A DNA stretch of 64,000 nt, taken from contig NZ_UIDD01000003.1 of NCBI RefSeq assembly GCF_900497695.1, positions 1-64,000 on the forward strand. The letters are read 5' to 3'. The DNA is from Pseudomonas wadenswilerensis. GTDB taxonomy: Bacteria > Pseudomonadota > Gammaproteobacteria > Pseudomonadales > Pseudomonadaceae. The notes under the pieces are model-generated. The model was not told the origin of the DNA, made no database searches, and saw only the letters and a program-made list of their open reading frames with translations. Shown here in pieces: positions 45,794 to 53,524 of the stretch. Positions within the stretch are counted from its first letter, which is position 1. Every line of letters begins with the position of its first letter. A program made the position numbers and the translations under genes.

Positions 45794-47184
45794 CCGTGGG
45801 CATGTCGTCGGGTCTTCTGGGGGGAGTGTGCATGCTTGCCGTGGCGGCTGCCCTGGGGCAACCCGCTGCACAAGCGCCAGCCGGGGTCAGCGCCTCTACG
45901 TTCTCCACCGATCTCATGCAGTTGTATCGCGAAGCGCGCCTGGAGGACCCGCAGGTATTGGCCTCTTTTGCGCAAGCGCAGGCGGGCAAGGAACATCAGC
46001 GCGAGGCCATGGGAGCGCTGTTGCCGCAATTGTCACTCAATGCCGGATCGAACCGTATTCACCAGGAAAACGACCTGGTACAGCAGAGTTACGATAGCGA
46101 AAGCTATAGCCTGGTACTGCGTCAGTATCTCTATAACAAAGCCGCGTGGGAGAACTACCAAAAATTCAAAAGCCTGGCCAGGCAGTCGGAGTCGCAAGCG
46201 CTGGATGTCCAGGCCGAGGCCGCTGTGGAATTGGCGCGGCGTTACTTCACGGCGTTAGCAGCCGAGGATGAGCTGGAGTTGGTGCGGGCGGAACGCCGAA
46301 CTACGCAAAAGAGCCTGGATCGAGTCAATGCGTTGTATGAAAAGCAGCTGGCGTTGGTGACGGATCAGCTCGACCTCAAGGCCCGGGTGGATTTACTTGC
46401 GGCGCAGGAAGTGGATGCCCGCAACCAGGCCAGAATCAGTCGTGAGGCGCTGGCGGAGATCGTCGGCCGGCCGGTCAAAGAGAAGCTCAACCGCATTCGC
46501 GATGACGCACAACTACGGGTTTCGGCGCAGAGTCTGGAAAACTGGGTCCGCGAGGGTATAGCGCTAAACCCGGCCCTCAAGGCCAGCGAAAGTGGGGTCG
46601 AAGCAGCGGGTGCAGCGTTGCGCAGTGGCAAGGGTGGGCACTATCCGACCGTGAGCCTGAACCTGAGTGCACAAGAAACCAACGAGGGCTACAACAACTC
46701 CCTGGCGCCGCGAACTGACAGCTATGTTGCTGGCGTCGGCGTTCAGGTGCCGCTGTACAGCGGCGGCTCGACTTCGGCGCGAGTCCGTGGGCTTTACCAG
46801 GATCAGTTGGCCGCCGAGCAGGAGCTGGAAGCGATCCGGCGCCGGGTGGTCAAGGAGATCACCAGCGCTTACCTGACTGCCAATTCGAACGGCGAGAAAA
46901 TCGACGCAAATCGTCTGGCCCTGGACTCGGCAAAACTTTCCAGGGTGGCGGCAGAGAAAGCGTTGACCTATGGAATGGTCAATGCCGTCGATGTTCTGGC
47001 CAGTGTACGCAACGAATTCCGCGCCAGGCGTGACCTGCTCAAGACGCAATACGAGTTCCTCAGCAATGTGTTTACCCTCAACCGTTGGGCGGGAAAACCA
47101 CCAGCCGAAAGTGTAGACAGTGTGAACAACTGGTTGAGCCCCGGCAGCCCGTCCCAAGCAGCGGGCGTTGGATCCGATTATTAG
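45790..47184 (+). CDS. Type I secretion outer-membrane channel (TolC/AprF family)
   Basis: The outer-membrane exit duct. The protein is 464 residues, with a signal peptide (about 1-27, ending around PAAQA) and two tandem outer-membrane-efflux repeats rich in alpha-helix (about 38-230 and 255-440), the TolC architecture. It overlaps the adaptor gene by 4 bp, so all three components are translated together. No clear terminator was found after it. Confidence 0.9.
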   Translation: MTVGMSSGLLGGVCMLAVAAALGQPAAQAPAGVSASTFSTDLMQLYREARLEDPQVLASFAQAQAGKEHQREAMGALLPQLSLNAGSNRIHQENDLVQQSYDSESYSLVLRQYLYNKAAWENYQKFKSLARQSESQALDVQAEAAVELARRYFTALAAEDELELVRAERRTTQKSLDRVNALYEKQLALVTDQLDLKARVDLLAAQEVDARNQARISREALAEIVGRPVKEKLNRIRDDAQLRVSAQSLENWVREGIALNPALKASESGVEAAGAALRSGKGGHYPTVSLNLSAQETNEGYNNSLAPRTDSYVAGVGVQVPLYSGGSTSARVRGLYQDQLAAEQELEAIRRRVVKEITSAYLTANSNGEKIDANRLALDSAKLSRVAAEKALTYGMVNAVDVLASVRNEFRARRDLLKTQYEFLSNVFTLNRWAGKPPAESVDSVNNWLSPGSPSQAAGVGSDY

Positions 47185-47496
47185 TAGAAAGCGTGCCTGG
47201 CCATTCCAGCGGATGAATCGCCAAGCGGTTTGGACGAGAAATTGACAGGTGCATTTTTAGGGCATGTAACTACACACCATTCGTCTGTTAATTGACGATT
47301 CTGCTCGCTGTCAAACGCTGCTTGCAGGTCGCCTGTGGCCCGCCTAAGACCTTGATTTCCGAGGACTAGGGCCAACTCCCAGAAACATCAACCCGGCTAC
47401 TCGCCTAAGGTTCGAGTCAATGGCTGGTGGGTGGCTGTACAGGCGGCGCGTTGTGCTGACCTAGACTCAGTAGAGGGCTCTAGGGAGCACAGAATC
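47185..47496. other. Intergenic region between the secretion operon and the regulator
   Basis: More than 300 bp without a convincing gene. It contains a promoter-like pair (47242-47270) and a spaced inverted repeat TTGAC-13-GTCAA (47292-47314). I see no repeat, RNA gene or transposon trace. Confidence 0.6.
47242..47270 (+). promoter_or_regulatory. Candidate sigma70 promoter before the regulator
   Basis: A perfect TTGACA (47242-47247), a 17-bp spacer and TGTAAC (47265-47270, four of six matches). It would give a leader of about 390 nt to the regulator gene. Confidence 0.4.
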
Positions 47497-47703
47497 GTGC
47501 GTAAGCTATTGATAGTTATTTGTATTTGTATTGTCTCGGTGGCGTCTTCCAGCGATGGAAAACGTCTGCAACCCTTTTCGATGCCACAGGTAAAAGTGCT
47601 CCCAGGGTCGTTGACTCAGAACGGTCAACGGATGCAGGTCATAGATCGTTTTTCATGGGAGGCAGGAACATCATGCCTAACCACAGAAAGCCGATACGTG
47701 TGA
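47497..47703 (+). CDS. Possible small exported peptide upstream of the regulator (doubtful)
   Basis: A GTG-started frame of 68 codons with GGGAG 10 bp in front. The first 18 residues (RKLLIVICICIVSVASS) look like a signal peptide or membrane anchor; the rest is not recognisable. It overlaps the start of the regulator by 31 bp in another frame. It could be a leader peptide or chance; no family is recognised. Confidence 0.25.
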   Translation: MRKLLIVICICIVSVASSSDGKRLQPFSMPQVKVLPGSLTQNGQRMQVIDRFSWEAGTSCLTTESRYV

Positions 47704-48389
47704 TGTTGGTCGATTGTCGTCCCCTGGTTCTCAAGGGGCTTCATGACTTGATCAATGCCAGGAAGCCGCGGATGGAGGTGAGCGGTGAGGCCAGCACCTA
47801 TACCAATGCGCTGGATCTTGCCGATCAGTTGCATCCCAATGTCATTCTTTTCAGTTTCTTTCCGGATGCGCTGAACCCGCTGGAGGTCGTCGCGGGGTTG
47901 GCTCGCAGCGCTGAAACGAAAGTGCTGGTGCTCAAAGGCCTGTACGAAGCCGTCCCCTTTGTCCAGGCGATAGAAGCGGGCGCACGCGGCATCGTGTTGG
48001 CGGAAGACCCGACGGAATCGATTATCCAGGCCATCATCAAGGCCCATCATCACAACAGTGGGCTGGACAGGGCCTGGGTCGGTGGGCTTTCCGGCTATGC
48101 CGCGAGCGTGCATACCCCCTTGAGATGCAATCTGGAACGGGCGAAACAGGCGCGGCTGACGTTGCGCGAGAGGGAACTGATTCGCGCCATCGTGGGGGAC
48201 CCGTCCGCCAAATACGTGAGCATCGCCGGGCGCCTGGGGATCAGCGAGCACACCGTGCACAATCACCTCAGCAACATCTATCAAAAGCTTGATCTGATCA
48301 ATCGCATCGATTTGCTGATGTATGCACTGAAACACGGGCTCATCAACAACGAAGAACCGCCCAAGTCTATTCGGGGGGAGCGGGATTGA
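47673..48389 (+). CDS. LuxR/NarL-type regulator with degenerate receiver domain
   Basis: A 238-residue protein shaped like a NarL/FixJ response regulator: receiver-like domain (about 8-125) and a C-terminal LuxR HTH (about 162-225, LTLRERELIRAIVG...SEHTVHNHLSNIYQKL). The receiver lacks the phosphorylation residues: the acidic pair is D14-C15, the phospho-acceptor position is Ser61 (VILFSFFPD), the Thr/Ser position is Lys88 and the Lys position is Ala110. It therefore probably works without phosphorylation. I chose ATG 47673, after GGGAGGCAGG; the longer frame upstream has no receiver homology. It lies between the secretion operon and its likely substrate, which suggests local control. Confidence 0.85.
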   Translation: MPNHRKPIRVMLVDCRPLVLKGLHDLINARKPRMEVSGEASTYTNALDLADQLHPNVILFSFFPDALNPLEVVAGLARSAETKVLVLKGLYEAVPFVQAIEAGARGIVLAEDPTESIIQAIIKAHHHNSGLDRAWVGGLSGYAASVHTPLRCNLERAKQARLTLRERELIRAIVGDPSAKYVSIAGRLGISEHTVHNHLSNIYQKLDLINRIDLLMYALKHGLINNEEPPKSIRGERD

Positions 48390-48423
48390 GCTTCATGTCA
48401 AAACAACACGCTCTGAGCGATCT

Positions 48424-48523
48424 TCGGGGGGGCCAGGTCACCCCCGAGGTCCCTGGTTGATGGCGAGAACGTTGTCGTAGTTTCAAAAGCAATGCGAGGG
48501 TGGTTGTCACGCCACCCTCGCAT
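48424..48523. terminator. Convergent terminators between regulator and repeat protein
   Basis: Two stem-loops: TCGGGGG/CCCCCGA (48424-48447), and a perfect 12-bp stem ATGCGAGGGTGG (48492-48503) with CCACCCTCGCAT (48512-48523). T-rich runs flank the second on both strands, so it can stop both convergent genes. Confidence 0.75.
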
Positions 48524-48543
48524 CCTTTCACGCTTGCGCTGCC

Positions 48544-51500
48544 TCAGGCGCCGCCAAACACAATGTCGCTATTGAGAAGATCGACTCCGACCAAGGTGAT
48601 GGTCGTTGTCTGTCCGCCAGACTCGGCAACCGTCACGATGCTGTCTGCCCCACTGTTGTTGATCGATTGGACTACGGCGCTCTGGTCGCCGTTGAGCACC
48701 AGCGTGTCGCGCAGGCTGAGGCCCGCATCGAAGCCGATGACCTGGTACTGGTTCTCGGCGACTGACAGATCGATGTTGAAGGCATCCCGCTCACCGCCCG
48801 TGCCGACCAGGGTGAAGTCGAATTCTGCCTCGGCCGAGTCGTTGGCGAACAGGTTGGCGTCGAATGCACTGGTCGCCGTGTCCCCGTCCTTGTCTGTCAG
48901 TGTCGCATTGAACGCCAGCTTGATATCGCTGGCCAGGCTCTCGCTCTCCTGGATGAACTGGATCACCGGTATTTTGATCACGCCCAGGCCCATGGTGAGC
49001 TGGACCGCGTCAATGAGCTTCGAGTCCGATCTTTCGATTACGAAGGACGTCTGTCCTCCATCCTCCGAGGTCAGATCGGCGGCAAGAACTTTCGTCGGCG
49101 AACCTGACGTCGTGCCGTCATCGTAGAAGATCGTGTAGTACAGCTCCTCCGTTGCCGGGTTGTACCCCTGGACCGAGTTGTCGATGAAAATCTTCATGCC
49201 CGTCAACAGGGTCTCGGGATTGATGACGAAGCTCTCGTCACCGGCATTGATGCCTGCCGTCCCGTTTCCATCCAGATTGTTGTTGGTAATGCCAATGCCG
49301 GACGTGCTGACGTTCATGTTCGCGCTGCCGATGAATGCAAACCCGCCAGCCTCTATCTGTGCTTCGGTGAGGTCGGACACTCCCGGGGTGATGGCAGAAA
49401 ATATATCGCTTGCGCTAGTGGTCGCGTTAACACCGAAGAACACAATCTCCTCAGATGGCGAAGGAATAGTCGGCGGATCCTGCGCCGGAATCAACAAGGT
49501 GCGCACGGGGTCCGGGCCGCCGGCACCGAGCGAGCCGTCGGCACTGCTGAGCACGATCGTCGAAGCAAAACCTTGCACCAGATCCAGTGCATAGCTGCCA
49601 TTGGCATAGGCGGTCAGCGTGTAGTCGACGGTGGTGTTCGCCGTTGCTGCGTTGTTGTCGAAGTCGCCGGTCAACGTCCCGGCGAACTGGTACGCACCAT
49701 TGACGTCCGGCGAGGGCACCAGTTCGGTGAGCGTGCCGGTCCCGGTCGTGGTCGTGTTGTCTGGCCTGACAAGGGTGAACTGGCCATTGACCAACGAGAT
49801 GTCCAGACCCGCCGTCCCCAGTCCATCAGCGCCGGCGGCCATGCTCCAGAAGCCGTATTGCGCAAGGACACTACCGGTCCCGATCAGGTTGCCAAAGGCG
49901 AGTGCCGGGCCGTCGTCCTTGATAACCAGGTTCTGCCCGATATTGAGGGTGGCCTGGACGCTGTCGCCGTCCCTGTCGGTCTTGGTTGCGGTCAGGGTGA
50001 CCAGGTTGTCTGAGGCAAGGCTGGTGGAGTCATCCGGATTGGTCGTGTCGGGATGGATCACGGCGCGCAGTTGGTCGAGGGTGACGTCACCGTTGGTGGC
50101 AACGCTGACGGTGAACACCAGGTGATTGGTCGTGGCCGTGCGACCTTCCACCACGCCGCCGTTGAGCGATAGATTCACCGCCTCACCGGTAGCGGAGTCG
50201 GTCAGCCCGGAGGCCCCGACTACCACGCCCAGCGCATAGGTCAACGTGCCGGCGCCATCGGCGCCAAACGCCGAGGTGAAGTTGGCGGCGAAGTTCTGCG
50301 TGGCGTTGGTTGCCAGCACGGTTTCGTCCACCGTCAGCGTTGGCTCGGTGCCGGTGGTGCTGATGCTCGGGCCGTCATCCTTGAACACCAGGTTTTGCCC
50401 GATGTTAAGGGTCGCTTGGGCACTGTCGCCATCCCTGTCGGTTTTGGTTGCCGTCAGGGTCACCAGGTTGTCGGCGGTCAGGCTGGTGGAATCATCCGGA
50501 TTGGTGGTGTCGGAGTGCACCACGGCGCGAAGCTGATCGAGGGTGACGTCACCGTTGGCGGCAACGCTGACAGTGAACACCAGTTGATTGGTCGTCGCCG
50601 TACGGCCTTCGACCACGCCGCTGTTGAGCGACAGGTTCACCGCCTCATTAGTGGCCGTGTCGGTCAGCCCGGAGGCCCCGGCTACCACGCCCAGCGCATA
50701 GGTCAACGTGCCGGCGCCATCGGCGCCAAACGCCGAGGTGAAGTTGGCGGCGAAGCTCTGCGTGGCGTTGGTCGCCAGCACGGTTTCGTCTACCGTCAGC
50801 GTTGGCTCGGTGCCGGTGGTGCTGATGCTCGGGCCGTCGTCCTTGAACACCAGGTTCTGCCCGATGTTCAGGGTGGCCTGGACGCTGTCGCCATCCCTGT
50901 CGGTTTTGGTTGCCGTCAGGGTCACCAGGTTGTCGGCGGTCAGGCTGGTGGAATCATCCGGATTGGTGGTGTCGGAATGCACCACGGCGCGAAGTTGATC
51001 GAGGGTGACGTCACCGTTGGCGGCAACGCTGACGGTGAACACCAGTTCGTTGGTCGTGGCGGTGCGGCCTTCAACTACGGTGCCGTTGAGCGCCAGGTTG
51101 ACGGCCTCACCGGTGGCGGTGTCGGTCAGCCCCGAGGCCCCGGCTACCACGCCCAGTGCATAGGTCAACGTACCGGCGCCATCGGCGCCAAACGCCGAGG
51201 TGAAGTTGGCGGCGAAGTTCTGCGTGGCGTTAGTTGCCAGCACAGTTTCGTCTACTGTCAGTGTTGGCTCGGTGCCGGTGCCGGTGGTGCTGATGCTCGG
51301 GCCGTCGTCCTCGAAGATCATCTTCGAGCCAATTTCGGCGGTCGTAGTAGAGGCTTGGAGCAGCTTGAAGCCACCGATATCGAAATCGGCGTGGTTATTG
51401 CCCTTGGCGTCGGTAGCCGCGCCATTCTCGATGAGCACGCGGTTGTGGTCTGCCGTTGTGGTGTATTCAATCTTGTAGCCGGCTTTAACGCCGGTGATGG

Positions 51501-53190
51501 TTGCAACCCCGGAAGCAAAGCTGATGACAATGGCCGGATCATTCGCCGATCCGTCCGAGTTCTCGATCACCAGCCCGGTGCTGATGTTGATGACGCGAAC
51601 ATTGCTGATTGCAACTGACGTATCACCCACATAGCCGTTGATGAAATTCACGCCAGGTTCAGCAGCGGTGCTGAATGCGCTGATTTTTACCACAGCGCTC
51701 TTGCCGCTTTGCAACTGCACGACGTCGAAAGTGGCCGACCTCGTATTGAACACGGCGGTAAAGTCGATGTTGGCTTCAACATCTGCTTCGTTCTGATCCA
51801 GGTTGGGAATGGTCACATTCTGCCGGGCACCGGTGACGAACGAAAAGCGGATGCCTTCCTGTTCCGTAATCATCTGACTGTTGGTGCCGAAGGTGGTCGG
51901 GCCACCCGCCTGGCTGGTATTGATCGTGTCGCCCGTCGTTATATTGGCGCCGCTCGACTGGTCGGCGGGGTTCTTGCCGGTGGCGATAATTGTCGGGTCC
52001 GTGATCCGCAGGACCCCACCGACGTCGACAACGGTCGGGTTCGCCGTCGTGAACATCAGGAACAGGTTTTGCCCTGAAGGCGCATTGGCCAGGCTGAATA
52101 CCAGGTCCTGGCTAGCACCGATGAACACCTTGTTCAGCAGGTTGAGGGCATCGTCCGGGTTACTGGCGTCCGGATGCTTGAGCGGTTGGTATTCCACGGT
52201 CCAGATCTTGCCGCCGCTGACCGGTGATCCGGTTTCCTCGATGTAGGCCGCGAACACGATCGCGCCGGCTGGGCCCCCGGCTCGGCCCAGCAGGATGTTG
52301 TTGTTGGTATCGGTATAGAGAAGGATATCGGTGCCATTGAGGGTATCGAGTCCGCTGTCCAGGCCATTGAGCGCTGCGCCAAGGCTGTCGGTGAAGCTGA
52401 TATCGGAAATGCTGGCTCCGGGCGCCGCGGTGATGGTGAACGCATTGCTGCCCGTGTTGCCCGCCGCCCCCGTATAGCCACTCAAGGCCGCACCTGTTGC
52501 GGTACCTGCCCCCAGTGCTGTCAGCCGGGTAGCGAAGGACGAGGGTAGCGCCGTGAGCAGAATGTCATTGTCGTCAGCGTCTCCCGCAGGGACTGCGGTG
52601 GCCATGCTGTTCTGCAAGCCGGCTGTTTCGTCCAACGAAACGTTTACCCCCGTCGCTACCACGCTCAGGGCGCTGTCGGTAAACGACGTTGTCGCGACAA
52701 CGTCGTCACGGGTAGCAAACTTGCCATCGGCACCGGCAGAGGTGGCGGTGAGCAGGAACGTCGCGCCTGCCGAATCGTCGGGATTCACGTACCACGAGGT
52801 CGTGACGCTGCCGTTGACTTGGCCGTCGAGATCGCCGGCACCGCCGTCGGTCACGTACCAGGGCTCATGTCCCTCGCCGGTGTTGGTATTGAGTACATCG
52901 TCGGGCGTGCCCCACAGGTTATCCGCGCCTGGGCCGGTGGCGTGCTCCACTTCGAGCGCCACTGTGCTACCGGCGGCGAAACCGCTGGCCGTGATGATGG
53001 CCGTGCTGCCGGGGGCGTAGTCTGCTTGATCGGTTGTGACGGTCGGCGTCTGTTGGGGCGGTGGATCGCTTACGACGGTAGCGTTTTTGTCTTTGCTCGC
53101 AACGGCATTCTGGCGGATGGGGAACAGATCGGTACTGCTGTCACCGGTCAGGTCGCTCGTGGGTGTTGTTATTTTTTTGCGGGTAGTCAT
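48544..53190 (-). CDS. Large repeat-containing protein, probable type I secretion substrate
   Basis: A 1548-residue, acidic, Asp/Thr/Gly/Ala-rich protein with almost no cysteine and no N-terminal signal peptide, as expected for a type I substrate. In order: a short basic N-terminus (1-35); an Ig-like segment with DYAPGSTAIITASGF (about 50-150); a long beta-rich region (about 150-630); three tandem repeats (632-1095); a second unique region (1096-1450); and a C-terminal stretch ending in DIVFGGA. Each repeat closes with DRDGDS...DDGP, a calcium-type pattern of type I-secreted adhesins (DUF5801/VCBS-like, by eye). No GGxGxD RTX nonapeptides and no LapA-like retention module were seen. Ribosome site TGGAGA before the ATG. 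Surface or extracellular location is inferred. Confidence 0.85.
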   Translation of the reverse strand: MTTRKKITTPTSDLTGDSSTDLFPIRQNAVASKDKNATVVSDPPPQQTPTVTTDQADYAPGSTAIITASGFAAGSTVALEVEHATGPGADNLWGTPDDVLNTNTGEGHEPWYVTDGGAGDLDGQVNGSVTTSWYVNPDDSAGATFLLTATSAGADGKFATRDDVVATTSFTDSALSVVATGVNVSLDETAGLQNSMATAVPAGDADDNDILLTALPSSFATRLTALGAGTATGAALSGYTGAAGNTGSNAFTITAAPGASISDISFTDSLGAALNGLDSGLDTLNGTDILLYTDTNNNILLGRAGGPAGAIVFAAYIEETGSPVSGGKIWTVEYQPLKHPDASNPDDALNLLNKVFIGASQDLVFSLANAPSGQNLFLMFTTANPTVVDVGGVLRITDPTIIATGKNPADQSSGANITTGDTINTSQAGGPTTFGTNSQMITEQEGIRFSFVTGARQNVTIPNLDQNEADVEANIDFTAVFNTRSATFDVVQLQSGKSAVVKISAFSTAAEPGVNFINGYVGDTSVAISNVRVINISTGLVIENSDGSANDPAIVISFASGVATITGVKAGYKIEYTTTADHNRVLIENGAATDAKGNNHADFDIGGFKLLQASTTTAEIGSKMIFEDDGPSISTTGTGTEPTLTVDETVLATNATQNFAANFTSAFGADGAGTLTYALGVVAGASGLTDTATGEAVNLALNGTVVEGRTATTNELVFTVSVAANGDVTLDQLRAVVHSDTTNPDDSTSLTADNLVTLTATKTDRDGDSVQATLNIGQNLVFKDDGPSISTTGTEPTLTVDETVLATNATQSFAANFTSAFGADGAGTLTYALGVVAGASGLTDTATNEAVNLSLNSGVVEGRTATTNQLVFTVSVAANGDVTLDQLRAVVHSDTTNPDDSTSLTADNLVTLTATKTDRDGDSAQATLNIGQNLVFKDDGPSISTTGTEPTLTVDETVLATNATQNFAANFTSAFGADGAGTLTYALGVVVGASGLTDSATGEAVNLSLNGGVVEGRTATTNHLVFTVSVATNGDVTLDQLRAVIHPDTTNPDDSTSLASDNLVTLTATKTDRDGDSVQATLNIGQNLVIKDDGPALAFGNLIGTGSVLAQYGFWSMAAGADGLGTAGLDISLVNGQFTLVRPDNTTTTGTGTLTELVPSPDVNGAYQFAGTLTGDFDNNAATANTTVDYTLTAYANGSYALDLVQGFASTIVLSSADGSLGAGGPDPVRTLLIPAQDPPTIPSPSEEIVFFGVNATTSASDIFSAITPGVSDLTEAQIEAGGFAFIGSANMNVSTSGIGITNNNLDGNGTAGINAGDESFVINPETLLTGMKIFIDNSVQGYNPATEELYYTIFYDDGTTSGSPTKVLAADLTSEDGGQTSFVIERSDSKLIDAVQLTMGLGVIKIPVIQFIQESESLASDIKLAFNATLTDKDGDTATSAFDANLFANDSAEAEFDFTLVGTGGERDAFNIDLSVAENQYQVIGFDAGLSLRDTLVLNGDQSAVVQSINNSGADSIVTVAESGGQTTTITLVGVDLLNSDIVFGGA
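49906..51297 (-). repeat. Three tandem 462-468 bp repeats in the secreted protein gene
   Basis: Unit 1 at 51297-50830 (156 residues, with an extra Gly-Thr pair), unit 2 at 50829-50368 (154) and unit 3 at 50367-49906 (154). Each starts SISTTGTEPTLTVDETVLA and ends with FKDDGP-type sequence. The DNA copies differ only at scattered bases, so they are recently duplicated or kept alike by recombination. Confidence 0.93.
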
Positions 53191-53524
53191 GACATTCTCC
53201 AGAGCAATTCCAGGCGTAGGGGCCGGACCGTGGACCTACTATCGATACACGCTGCAACTATGGATAAGCGTCGGAACTTGTGCATCGGCCGATACTCCCA
53301 GGCGAGATGGGAGTTTCGGACTACTTGGGAGGGGAAGCGCGATGACGTAGCGCTGCGCTCAATGTCGTGCGCAACCTGTAACGGGGTAATGAGCCATTTT
53401 CAGCACGCTGGTCAGGAATCTTGACTACAGTATCAACTGGTGACTGCTACCAATGTCGCCACCGTGATCGTTCAAGAGACGCCGGCAACGTCCCGCGCGT
53501 CCACCACCTGATCAGGAGTGCACG
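53191..53524. other. Divergent intergenic region: repeat protein / formate dehydrogenase
   Basis: 334 bp holding the control regions of two divergent genes. It contains a perfect inverted repeat ACTCCCA-7-TGGGAGT (53294-53314) and a nearby further copy of TTGGGAG (53325-53331). No clear sigma70 promoter was found for either gene. Confidence 0.6.

Noticed and set aside
49906..51297. CRISPR or satellite array
   Set aside because: The unit is 154 codons with an open frame throughout; it is a protein domain repeat.
50395..51618. Forward frame of 407 codons opposite the repeat protein
   Set aside because: It mirrors the tandem repeats and has no independent ribosome site or family.
48544..53190. 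RTX toxin with GGxGxD nonapeptides
   Set aside because: I looked through the whole translation and found no tandem nonapeptides; only isolated DxDGD-type loops are present.
48544..53190. LapA-type retained adhesin
   Set aside because: No N-terminal retention domain with a di-alanine cleavage site was recognised, and no LapD/LapG genes are in the window.
42536..53524. Mobile element carrying the secretion island
   Set aside because: I found no transposase, integrase, tRNA-end attachment site or direct repeats at its borders, so transfer is possible but not supported by such marks.
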